Assembly (NCBI GenBank): GCA_016874005.1
Contig: VGVQ01000019.1
Coordinates: 1 to 64,000 of the forward strand
Source of the DNA: Gemmatimonadota bacterium
GTDB lineage: Bacteria > Gemmatimonadota > Gemmatimonadetes > Gemmatimonadales > GWC2-71-9
Direction: 5' to 3'
DNA length: 64,000 nucleotides
Under the pieces are notes generated by a model that was given only the letters and a program-made list of their open reading frames with translations, searched no databases and was not told where the DNA came from. Of the stretch, positions 17,160 to 24,461 are shown in pieces (within the stretch, counting starts at the first letter, position 1; every line of letters starts with the position of its first letter). The position numbers and the translations under genes are program-made.

Positions 17160-18531
17160 TCGCGCTCTGTTCCTCGTACCTCGAGAGCTTGCGATAGAGG
17201 GTCGACGGATCGATGCCAAGCACTTCCGCGGCCCGGGTCTTGTTGCCGCCCTCCGACTGGAGCACCCACATGATGTACGCTCGCTCGATCACCTCGAGCG
17301 ACGGATTGGGCGACGACCGCTCGGCCACCAGCGGTTCCTTGCGCCGCCGGGTAATTCGTTCCGGCAGCGCCACCGGCTCGATACTCTCGCCCTTGCTCAA
17401 GACCACGGCGTGCTCCAAGGCGTTCTGCAATTCCCGGACGTTCCCTGGCCAGTCGTACACCATCACGGCGTCGAGCGCCTCCGAGGTCAGGACCCGGACC
17501 GGATCGCCCCGCTCGGTGGCGAGGTCCTGGAGGAAACCGTCGATCAGCAGCACCAGGTCGTCGCGCCGTTCTCGCAAGGCGGGGAGTTCCAATGCGATGA
17601 CGTTCAATCGGTAGAACAGATCCGACCGGAACCGGCCTCGGCGAACCTCCTCCTCGAGGTCGCGGTTGGTCGCGGCCACGATCCTGACGTCGACTGGAAT
17701 CGGTTCGGTGGCGCCCACGGGAATGACCTCGCGTTCCTGGAGCACCCGCAACAGCTTGATCTGGAGCGAGGGCGGCATTTCGCCGACCTCGTCCATGAAG
17801 AAGGTCCCGCCGCGGGCCGCCGCGAAGAGGCCCTGCTTGTCCCGAACCGCACCGGTGAACGAGCCTTTCACGTGACCGAACAGCTCGCTCTCGAGGAGGT
17901 TTTCCGGCAAGGCACAGCAGTTGATCGACAAAAAGGGGCCATCAGCCCGACTGGACAGATTATGGAGGGACCGGGCGATGACTTCTTTGCCCGTGCCGCT
18001 CTCGCCTTGGATCAGCACCGTCGAATCGGTCGGGGCCACCACCTCGACCAGCCGAAGCACGTCGACGAAACGCCGCGACTTGCCGATTGGCCGCGACACG
18101 CTCGAGCGCTCACCCCGCCGCCGAATGTCCTGCTTGAGGAGCCGGTTCTCCACCCGGATCTGACGGAACTCGCAGGCTCGCCGGAGAATCGCCAGCAGCT
18201 CGTCGTTGGAGAACGGCTTCTGGATGTAGTAGAAGGCCCCCGCGTTGACGGCCGCGACCGCGGTCTGGAGCGACGCCTGCGCCGTCATCAGGATCACCGG
18301 CGTCATCGCGTCTTGTTCTTTGGCCGCCTGGAGAATGTCGAGCCCGCTCACCTGCGGCATCCGCACGTCGGTCAGGACGATGTCGTGATTGCCCGAGCGG
18401 ATCTGCTCGAGGCCCGCCTTGCCGCCCTGGGCGGTGGCGACCTCGAACCCTTCCTTGCGGAGCAGAATGCGCAAGGTGTCCAGGATCCCGCTCTCGTCGT
18501 CGACGATCAGGATCGAGGGCTGCTGACTCAT
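17152..18531 (-). CDS. Sigma-54-dependent response regulator, PilR/NtrC-like
   Basis: A 459-residue activator with all three domains intact. The receiver has DDES, phosphoacceptor Asp in VLTDVRMP and Lys in IQKPF. The AAA+ domain has Walker A GESGTGKEVIAR, the sigma-54 contact loop ESELFGHVKGSFTGA (Ser for Ala is a known functional variant) and Walker B GTFFMDEVGEM. A Fis-type HTH (NKTRAAEVLGIDPSTLYRKL) ends it. It overlaps the kinase gene by 4 nt. With that six-helix kinase it matches PilS-PilR, and a near-perfect sigma-54 promoter stands before the pilins. PilR identity is inferred from this context. Confidence 0.85.
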   Translation of the reverse strand: MSQQPSILIVDDESGILDTLRILLRKEGFEVATAQGGKAGLEQIRSGNHDIVLTDVRMPQVSGLDILQAAKEQDAMTPVILMTAQASLQTAVAAVNAGAFYYIQKPFSNDELLAILRRACEFRQIRVENRLLKQDIRRRGERSSVSRPIGKSRRFVDVLRLVEVVAPTDSTVLIQGESGTGKEVIARSLHNLSSRADGPFLSINCCALPENLLESELFGHVKGSFTGAVRDKQGLFAAARGGTFFMDEVGEMPPSLQIKLLRVLQEREVIPVGATEPIPVDVRIVAATNRDLEEEVRRGRFRSDLFYRLNVIALELPALRERRDDLVLLIDGFLQDLATERGDPVRVLTSEALDAVMVYDWPGNVRELQNALEHAVVLSKGESIEPVALPERITRRRKEPLVAERSSPNPSLEVIERAYIMWVLQSEGGNKTRAAEVLGIDPSTLYRKLSRYEEQSANV

Positions 18532-20246
18532 GCAACGTCCTCCGTGGGGAGCTTGGCGTGCAACAGAATGGTAAACGTGGTGCCCTGGCCCGGGGCAGAG
18601 TCCAGGAGCACCAAGCCCCGGTGCGCCTCGACCGCTCGCTGGACGACGGCGAGCCCCAGCCCGCTCCCGCCAGGACGGCCTGACACGAATGGCTGGAACA
18701 ACCGTTCCCGGAGATCGGGGTCGATCCCGGGGCCGTTGTCGGTCACCCGGAGCCGAACTGGTTGCTCGAACTCGGCGCCGCGGGGGAGCTCGCTCGGGTT
18801 CGGCAGGTCGATGGCCACGGTGACCTTTCCCTGTCCCTTGAGCGCCTGGACCGCGTTGAGCAGCAGGTTCCAGACCGTCCGGTGGAGGAGATCTTCGTCG
18901 GCCTGGATCAACAATGGCTCTCCCTCGACCGCGATCTCGATCCCGGCGCCACCGTCGGGATGCTCCCGCACCAAGCGAACCGCGTCGGTGACGACACCGA
19001 GCAGGTTGATCGCTCGGAATTGGCTGGCGCGAACTCGGGAGAAGTCGAGGAACTCCCCGAGAAGCCGGCTCAACCGGTCGCTCTCACGGAGCACCAGGTC
19101 GCCGAGGAGCCGCTCGTCGGGGTCGTCGCGCCGGTCTCGGACCAATTGCTCGACCGCGCTGCGGATCGACGCCAGCGGGTTTCGGATCTCGTGAGCGAGC
19201 GACGCCGACAGCGCCGCCACCGCCTCGAGCCGCTCGGCCCGGAGGTGAAGCTCTTGGAGGTACTGGGCATCCGAGATGTCGGTGAAGATCGCGGTGACCG
19301 ATGGAATGGTCTCCGACTCCCGCTCGAAGGTGGTGGTCGACAGGCCGATCGGGAACGAACGCCCCTCGGGCCGGTGCACCATCCCCTCGGCACGGGGAAC
19401 TCGCCGCCCCCGGCGGATCCCCGTGATGACGGCCTGATACAGCTCCGGCGCCCGCCGCTCGAGCTCCTCGAGAAACGGCCGGCCGAGGTGCCGCGAGGCG
19501 TCGAGACCGAGGATTTGCTCGGCGGTGGGATTCAAGAACGCCAGGTCGCCCCGGCTGTCCACGGTCATCACGCCCGAGCGAATGTTGCGGAGGATCTCGT
19601 CGGCTTCGAGGCGGACCTGCTCGAGCTCGGTCTCGAGTTGCGATTGTTCCTCGACCGCGATCCGGAGCCGCTGGCCCAAGAACGCCACCACCACGAACAC
19701 CAGGGTGAACACCGCGACCTGCCCCCATAGCCCCGGGCTGAACGCGTGGTCGGGCCGGGCCAGGGTCGCGTTGGCCAGGAACAGCGCCGCCCCGAACAGC
19801 GCCATCACGATCCCGGAGCGAAGCGGCATCAAGAGGCCATAGATCGCGAGCACCAGCACGTACAGCGCCGCCCACCCGCTGTCCTCCGCCCCGGCGAAGT
19901 GCACCAAGGCCGTCACCAGCAGCAGGTCCATCGCCGCTTGGCTCTGGAGAAAGCCCAACTGGGGCCGCTCCCGCCGGACGAAGACCACGTAGGCCGCGTA
20001 TCCCGTGACCGCGAGAGCAAAGACCACCGTGATCGCCGCGATGAATGCCACGTATCGGGCGAACTCGGCCCCGTCGGCCGGGGGGCGGCTGAAGGCCAAG
20101 GCGGCCTGAATCAGGGTGGTGACCGCCAGTACCGTCCGGCCCAGCAGGAGCCACCACATCAACACGGTGAAGCTCGGAAGCCCGAGACGGGCATCGAGAA
20201 CGGGCGGAGCGGGACGCTCCGGCGGCTGGTTGACAGACTGGTTCAC
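18528..20246 (-). CDS. Membrane histidine kinase, PilS-like, with PAS domain
   Basis: A 572-residue sensor. Residues about 25-190 form around six membrane helices with little periplasmic loop, as in PilS. A short coiled coil leads to a PAS domain (about 215-335, EEILRNIRSGVMTVDSRGDL region). The dimerisation/phosphoacceptor domain has SLAHEIRNPLASIRSAVEQL and is followed by the ATPase domain (NLLLNAVQAL, DNGPGIDPDLRERLF, GRPGGSGLGLAVV). PilS senses pilin in the inner membrane; whether this one does is inference. Start is a GTG at 20246 lacking a clear Shine-Dalgarno; a later start is possible. It is the first gene of the six-gene operon. Confidence 0.83.
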   Translation of the reverse strand: MNQSVNQPPERPAPPVLDARLGLPSFTVLMWWLLLGRTVLAVTTLIQAALAFSRPPADGAEFARYVAFIAAITVVFALAVTGYAAYVVFVRRERPQLGFLQSQAAMDLLLVTALVHFAGAEDSGWAALYVLVLAIYGLLMPLRSGIVMALFGAALFLANATLARPDHAFSPGLWGQVAVFTLVFVVVAFLGQRLRIAVEEQSQLETELEQVRLEADEILRNIRSGVMTVDSRGDLAFLNPTAEQILGLDASRHLGRPFLEELERRAPELYQAVITGIRRGRRVPRAEGMVHRPEGRSFPIGLSTTTFERESETIPSVTAIFTDISDAQYLQELHLRAERLEAVAALSASLAHEIRNPLASIRSAVEQLVRDRRDDPDERLLGDLVLRESDRLSRLLGEFLDFSRVRASQFRAINLLGVVTDAVRLVREHPDGGAGIEIAVEGEPLLIQADEDLLHRTVWNLLLNAVQALKGQGKVTVAIDLPNPSELPRGAEFEQPVRLRVTDNGPGIDPDLRERLFQPFVSGRPGGSGLGLAVVQRAVEAHRGLVLLDSAPGQGTTFTILLHAKLPTEDVA

Positions 20247-20301
20247 AGGCAGTGAGGTAAGTTAATATGGGAGGCCGGGTTGGACGAACGAGGAGGGATT
20301 G
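20247..20301. promoter_or_regulatory. Divergent promoter region between kinase operon and S4 gene
   Basis: The only A+T-rich patch is TAAGTTAATATGG (about 20258-20270). Read leftwards it offers TATTAA (20267-20262) as -10 box for the kinase operon, which would leave a leader of under 10 nt. Read rightwards it gives TTAATAT for the S4 gene, whose Shine-Dalgarno GAGGAGGG follows at 20290-20297. No strong -35 is seen in either direction. Confidence 0.4.
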
Positions 20302-20691
20302 ATGACTGGCGAGGGCAAGGTCCGGCTCGACAGTTGGCTCTGGGCAGCCCGGTTCTTCAAGACGAGGTCGCTGGCGGCCGCGGCCATCGACGGCGGGCGA
20401 GTCGAAGTCAACGGCGAGTCGGCCAAACGCAGCAAGGCAATCCGCATTGGTGACCAGGTCGCCCTACGTCAGGGCCCCTACCACCACCACCTCGAGGTCA
20501 CCGGCCTGGCGGAACGGCGCGGCCCGGCCAGCGTTGCCGCGACCCTCTATCGCGAGACGCCCGAGAGCATCGCGGGCCGTCAGGCGGTCGCCGAGCGGCT
20601 TCGAGTTCAGAACCCGGTCTTCTACGATGGAGCCGGCCGCCCGACCAAGAAGCAGCGCCGGGCGATCGACCGCTGGAAGGGGAAGGACTAG
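20302..20691 (+). CDS. hslR: S4-domain RNA-binding protein, Hsp15-like
   Basis: A 129-residue protein. The S4 RNA-binding domain (about residues 6-65) reads VRLDSWLWAARFFKTRSLAA, then GGRVEVNGESAKRSKAIRIGD, as in Hsp15/HslR and related ribosome-associated factors. A basic C-terminal tail ends GRPTKKQRRAIDRWKGKD. Hsp15 binds 50S subunits carrying stalled nascent chains and helps recycle them. The ATG at 20302 is chosen because GAGGAGGG lies at proper distance; a TTG three bases upstream is also in frame. Transcribed divergently from the kinase operon. Confidence 0.83.
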   Translation: MTGEGKVRLDSWLWAARFFKTRSLAAAAIDGGRVEVNGESAKRSKAIRIGDQVALRQGPYHHHLEVTGLAERRGPASVAATLYRETPESIAGRQAVAERLRVQNPVFYDGAGRPTKKQRRAIDRWKGKD

Positions 20692-20721
20692 AGTCGTTTC
20701 CCCATCAGGTTCCCTGGTCCA

Positions 20722-21381
20722 TCAGGTACGAATGTAGGTCAGACCCTTGCGCTGAGCCCGGTTGACCGCGATCACCATGGCGGGAACCGTCACCACGCCG
20801 GGCACCAGGTTGGCCCGAATCTCGGGCTCGATTTCCTCGGCCTTGCCAAACCCCATCCCCGCCAGCCGGCCGACCCACAGCCGGAAGGCGTTGTTGCACA
20901 TCAGGAAGGTCGCGCCTCGCTTGACGAGACTGTCGATCGACGCGGCAGCGAGGACCCCGTTGAAGAAGACCGGATCGCCGCTCTTGGGCTGGTAGAACCA
21001 ATTGCGAGTCAGTGGCGCTTTGGTCGCCGGGTCGGTGAGGTTGAGGGCCTGGCCGATCTTGTACTTGGCCCAGACCATGTCGTTCCAGGCGAGCGGGGTC
21101 GTCCCGCCATAGAACGAGCCCACCACGTTGATGTCGCGCTCCATCACCCCGTAGGCCGCCTTGTGGGTCTCGATGAAGTTATGCATGTGGATCAGACCGA
21201 TCCCATCGCCATGGGCGTTGAAATCGAAGAACTGCCGGTGGGGCGCCGTGGGCCGGTCCAACCAGCGGTCATGATCATTCGGCTGGGCTTCGCCCGATTC
21301 GGCCCCGGAAAACAGACCGACCCCGGTCAAGGCGCTCAGACCGGCGAGAAACCGGCGGCGGGGCGTGTGTTCGAAAAACAT
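20722..21381 (-). CDS. Tat-exported DsrE-like protein
   Basis: A 219-residue protein with a twin-arginine signal peptide (TPRRRFLAGLSALTGVGLFSG). The mature part ends with a DsrE/F-like fold signature: a strand and conserved-position Cys in GATFLMCNNAF, then LVPGVVTVPAMVIAVNRAQRKGLTYI, the usual end of small DsrE domains. DsrE-family proteins carry or transfer sulfane sulfur on Cys; exported single-domain forms are less well understood. It lies 29 nt downstream of a tsdA-like cytochrome gene, with its own Shine-Dalgarno (AAAGGGGGAG). Partnership in periplasmic thiosulfate or polysulfide metabolism is inferred from this pairing. Confidence 0.68.
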   Translation of the reverse strand: MFFEHTPRRRFLAGLSALTGVGLFSGAESGEAQPNDHDRWLDRPTAPHRQFFDFNAHGDGIGLIHMHNFIETHKAAYGVMERDINVVGSFYGGTTPLAWNDMVWAKYKIGQALNLTDPATKAPLTRNWFYQPKSGDPVFFNGVLAAASIDSLVKRGATFLMCNNAFRLWVGRLAGMGFGKAEEIEPEIRANLVPGVVTVPAMVIAVNRAQRKGLTYIRT

Positions 21382-21410
21382 TATCTCCCCCTTTGAGTTA
21401 GGACACTCGG

Positions 21411-22310
21411 TTACGGCGACTGGTGGGCCTTCTTCGACGCGGCGTTGGTCGGGTATGCGACATCAGGAGGTGGGTCGCCGCGGGGCCAGTCCAACGCCTT
21501 GGGACCAAAGTCGGGCCGGGTCTGCCCAATGACATACGCGGCCACGTCGACCGCCTGCTGGTCGGTCAGCGTCCCTGGCCGGTCGAACGGCATGTTGGCC
21601 CGGACGAACGAGGCCGCCGTCCTAAGCCGCGCCATTCCCGCCCCGATGCTGTAGGAGTTCGGGCCCCACACCGGCGGATAGTGGCGCGGCACCCCATTGG
21701 GATCGGGATTGGCCAAGCCTTGACCCTGGGCCCCGTGGCAACGGGCGCATTGGGCCGCGTAGACCAGCCGGCCAGCGGACGAGTCGGGAGCCAGCGGCTC
21801 CATTTTGATGAACCCTTGGCCCATCACCTCACCCGGTGGCGCAACGTCGCGGGACAGGAAGGCCATGTAGGCGATGATGTCAGCCATGTCCCGGCCACCG
21901 AAATCGAGCGCCTTGCCGTTGAGGCTTCGCTGAATGCAGTCGTTGATCCGGTCCTGGATGACGTTGATCTTGGCGTTGCGGGAACGGTATTGGGGGAATC
22001 GGCTGTAGACTCCGACCCACGGCGCCGCCCCCGGACGAGTTCCGTCAGCCAGGTGACAGCTGGTGCAGCTGAGTTGGTTCCCCACGTGGTTCGGCAGGCT
22101 GTCTTTGGTCGCGGCGAGGATCGCCCTTCCCCGGCGAATCGACCGCCCGAGCTGGTCGTCGGCAATCAACGAGTCGGAGGGAACACGCAATTGCGCCCGC
22201 CCCTGGGTCGAATCGGTCGCCGCGACCCGAGGACGGTCCTGCTCCATGCACCCGGCCGCCGCGACGACCAGCAGGCTCATCCAGCCAGATACGCCGGACT
22301 TGGCGATCAT
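21411..22310 (-). CDS. Diheme cytochrome c lipoprotein, TsdA-like
   Basis: A 299-residue protein with a lipoprotein signal (LLVVAAAGC). Two heme c sites are CTSCH (near residue 80) and CARCH (near residue 188). WVGVYSRFPQYRSRNAKINV followed by DRINDCIQRSLNGKALDF and the DIIAYMAFLS helix matches thiosulfate dehydrogenase TsdA and related SoxXA-type cytochromes. TsdA oxidises thiosulfate to tetrathionate, or does the reverse, in the periplasm. Axial ligands other than the CxxCH histidines cannot be assigned safely. I chose the ATG before the lipoprotein signal (MIAKSG). It is transcribed ahead of the dsrE-like gene and divergent from an outer-membrane protein gene. Confidence 0.77.
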   Translation of the reverse strand: MIAKSGVSGWMSLLVVAAAGCMEQDRPRVAATDSTQGRAQLRVPSDSLIADDQLGRSIRRGRAILAATKDSLPNHVGNQLSCTSCHLADGTRPGAAPWVGVYSRFPQYRSRNAKINVIQDRINDCIQRSLNGKALDFGGRDMADIIAYMAFLSRDVAPPGEVMGQGFIKMEPLAPDSSAGRLVYAAQCARCHGAQGQGLANPDPNGVPRHYPPVWGPNSYSIGAGMARLRTAASFVRANMPFDRPGTLTDQQAVDVAAYVIGQTRPDFGPKALDWPRGDPPPDVAYPTNAASKKAHQSP

Positions 22311-22377
22311 GAGCCTCAGTATAGGAACCGAATCCCCCGCCGGCAACCATCGAATCGCCCCGATTATGATTTCTGGC

Positions 22378-23040
22378 ATGGCAAGGCTCTACCTGCTCGC
22401 GACTGTCGCCCTCGCGACTGTCGCCACGGTGAGCGCAGCCCCGTCAGCCGCTCAACAGGTCGAGTTCCAGCTGTTCTCGGGGTCGGCCGTCAGTCTACCC
22501 CTTCCGATCGAAATCAATCAGGCCGGCCAAGCCGACCTCTCCTTCACCGCCCATTGGGCCACCCATCCGACTCGACCCACTTGGTACTACGCCGGCCGGC
22601 TCGGCTTGTGGAACGGCAACCGCGGCTGGCGACTCGACTTCACCCACCACAAACTCTACCTGACCAACCCACCCCCGGAGATCCAGGAGTTCCGAATCAC
22701 CAACGGCTTCAACATCATCACCCTGAGTCGAGCTTTCCGGAGGAATCGGTTCAGCTACAGTCTCGGCGCCGGACCCGTCATCACCTTCCCAGTCAACACC
22801 ATCCGGGGACAGCAGGTAGAGCCCCGCCGCGGGCTGAAGGGCTATCTGTTGAGCGGGGCCTCGGTGATGGGGATGGCCACCCGGGAGTTCGGCATCGCGG
22901 CGGGACTGTTTGCCAGCCTCGATGCCAGGGGCTCCGCGTCCTGGGTCCGGGTGCCCGTTGCTGGCGGCAGGGCATCGGTCCCCAACGTCGCTCTGCATCT
23001 GCACGCGGGGCTGGGCTATCGCTTCGGAGACGGGCGTTGA
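22378..23040 (+). CDS. Putative outer-membrane beta-barrel protein
   Basis: A 220-residue protein with a Sec signal peptide (MARLYLLATVALATVATV and AAPSAAQQ cleavage region). The mature part has alternating hydrophobic strands such as WYYAGRLGLWNGNRGWRLDF and FSYSLGAGPVITFPV, and ends HLHAGLGYRFGDGR. This is the pattern of small 8-10-stranded outer-membrane barrels. No specific family recognised. The start is the ATG immediately before the signal peptide; 67 nt separate it from the divergent tsdA-like gene. Its stop overlaps the TTG of the next short gene (TTGA). Confidence 0.6.
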   Translation: MARLYLLATVALATVATVSAAPSAAQQVEFQLFSGSAVSLPLPIEINQAGQADLSFTAHWATHPTRPTWYYAGRLGLWNGNRGWRLDFTHHKLYLTNPPPEIQEFRITNGFNIITLSRAFRRNRFSYSLGAGPVITFPVNTIRGQQVEPRRGLKGYLLSGASVMGMATREFGIAAGLFASLDARGSASWVRVPVAGGRASVPNVALHLHAGLGYRFGDGR

Positions 23041-23231
23041 CCAGGGTTGGCCGCCTGGCTTGGCGGGCAATCCGCCTCCGGTGTTCCAACTGCGGGAGCC
23101 GCGGGATCGTGACCCGGTGGCTTCTCGTTCGCGAACGCTGCCCCGGCTGTGGGCTCAACCTGGCTCGAGGCGAGAGTGGCCGACCTGGCCTTCCGCCCGC
23201 GGGTAGCCGAGTAGCCGTCCGGCCTGGCTGA
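23037..23231 (+). pseudogene. DUF983-family zinc-ribbon fragment, truncated
   Basis: A 64-residue frame starting TTG (TTGA overlap with the preceding stop). It carries RAIRLRCSNCGSRGIVTRWL and then RERCPGCGLNLARGE, the two CxxC knuckles and spacing that open DUF983 proteins. Full members continue for about 70 residues with two membrane helices. Here the frame ends after PPAGSRVAVRPG, and neither other forward frame encodes the missing helices. I therefore read it as a decayed or 3'-truncated gene; a functional short zinc ribbon is the alternative. Confidence 0.62.
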
Positions 23232-23336
23232 CGAGGCCTCCCGACGTCCCAAAACGAAACCGGCCGGGTGCCCAACCGTAGGGAAGCCCCGTTACTTCAC
23301 GTTTCCAGCGGCCGGCCAAGGGGGAAAGGGGTCTCC

Positions 23337-24107
23337 ATGGATCGATACTGGGTGAAAATCGGGCTAGGCGTCGCCTGCGTCTTCGGGGTTGGGATGACTG
23401 GTATCTCGTTGGCCAAGAAGGGTGTCCACGAGCTCAAGACCGCCGCCCTGGGCCCGGTCCCACAGGTCCTCGAAAACATTCGGGGCGAGTTGCTCAACTT
23501 CCGGCTCGATGGCCGCCGGATCGGACACGTCAAGCATCTCCGGGTCACCAGCGAAGGCCGGTTGACCGCCCAGTCCGTCCAGATGGCAGTGCAGTTGGAT
23601 CGGGAGCAGGCTGGCCTCGAGGACTGTCACGTCGCGAGCGACCGCTGGGGCCGAGGCAACCGGGACGCGAGGTTCCGGTGCGTCACCGCCGAGGACATCG
23701 ACGACGAGAACCTGGAGCCGGTCGGCGAGGTGACCTTCGAGCCGGGACGAGTGGTGCGCCCGTTGCATGCCGCGCAGCGTGATCTCCGCCGACTCAACCG
23801 GTCGTCTCTCCGGGGGCTCGACGCCACACTCGACTCGGAGGACGGGCGTTCGATGACCGGTGAGGCGAGTTTCGACCTCCAGGATCGGCACGGCTCCCGC
23901 GAACGGGGGACGGTCCGGATCGATGCCACCGACGGTCGGGCCCTGATCGAGGTTCGGGACCAGTCAGGGCGAGAAATCTTCCGGCTCAAAGCCGACGACA
24001 ACGGCGTGTCCCTCAATGCCAATGACAAACGCGGCCGGGGGCTTCTGCGACTGCTGGCCGGCGAGTCCGGGGTCGAGATGAAGATCGATGCCGAGCGGCA
24101 ACCCTAA
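23337..24107 (+). CDS. Membrane-anchored or exported protein of unknown function
   Basis: A 256-residue protein not recognised. The N-terminus (DRYWVKIGLGVACVFGVGMTGISLAKKG) is a signal anchor. The rest is hydrophilic, Arg/Asp-rich and probably mostly beta. The last 100 residues contain repeated strand-turn units: ASFDLQDRHG, TVRIDATDG, LIEVRDQSG, IFRLKADDNG, VSLNANDKRG. One Cys pair (EDC and RFRC) could form a disulfide. The start is the ATG just after a purine-rich GGGGGAAAGGGG. The 3' end runs into a bidirectional terminator shared with the copper operon. Confidence 0.6.
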   Translation: MDRYWVKIGLGVACVFGVGMTGISLAKKGVHELKTAALGPVPQVLENIRGELLNFRLDGRRIGHVKHLRVTSEGRLTAQSVQMAVQLDREQAGLEDCHVASDRWGRGNRDARFRCVTAEDIDDENLEPVGEVTFEPGRVVRPLHAAQRDLRRLNRSSLRGLDATLDSEDGRSMTGEASFDLQDRHGSRERGTVRIDATDGRALIEVRDQSGREIFRLKADDNGVSLNANDKRGRGLLRLLAGESGVEMKIDAERQP

Positions 24108-24120
24108 CGACCGACGTCGA

Positions 24121-24148
24121 ACAGCCACTCGCTAGCGCGAGTGGCTGT
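24121..24148. terminator. Bidirectional terminator overlapping the csoR stop
   Basis: A perfect 12-bp inverted repeat (ACAGCCACTCGC / GCGAGTGGCTGT) with a 4-nt loop. It includes the csoR stop codon (24132-24134) and lies 13 nt after the preceding plus-strand gene. It serves two convergent units. U-tracts are weak on both sides. Confidence 0.65.
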
Positions 24149-24461
24149 AGATCAAGTCGATCAACTCATCATATGTTTGCTCCGCTCGAGGGCCGCCGGC
24201 GCGCACGGCGGCCGCCACACAGTGGCGGAGGTGATTCCTCATCAGCTCCCGGCCGACCGAGCGGAGCGCTTCATGGGCCGAGGCGATCTGAGCCATCACG
24301 TCGGGACAGTAGCGATCCTCCTCGATCATTTTCTGGAGGCCTCGGATCTGACCTTCGATTCGACGGAGGCGCTTGAGGTTGCCGGCCTTGATTTCGGGAT
24401 CGACATCGTGAGCCTTTCGGCCCCCGACGTCCTTGCCGCATCCGCAGGGCAGTTGGTTCAT
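24132..24461 (-). CDS. csoR: CsoR/RcnR-family metal-sensing repressor (copper)
   Basis: A 109-residue all-helical repressor. Helix one carries [28 protein letters not shown]. The second helix has NHLRHC, giving the Cys-(x)n-His-x3-Cys set that binds Cu(I) in CsoR. An extra N-terminal Cys pair (CGC) is present. The gene overlaps copA by 4 nt (ATGA), so pump and sensor are coupled. CsoR releases operator DNA on binding Cu(I). The matching operator is at 26770-26789 before copA, making this an autoregulated copper-efflux operon. Confidence 0.88.
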   Translation of the reverse strand: MNQLPCGCGKDVGGRKAHDVDPEIKAGNLKRLRRIEGQIRGLQKMIEEDRYCPDVMAQIASAHEALRSVGRELMRNHLRHCVAAAVRAGGPRAEQTYDELIDLIYSHSR

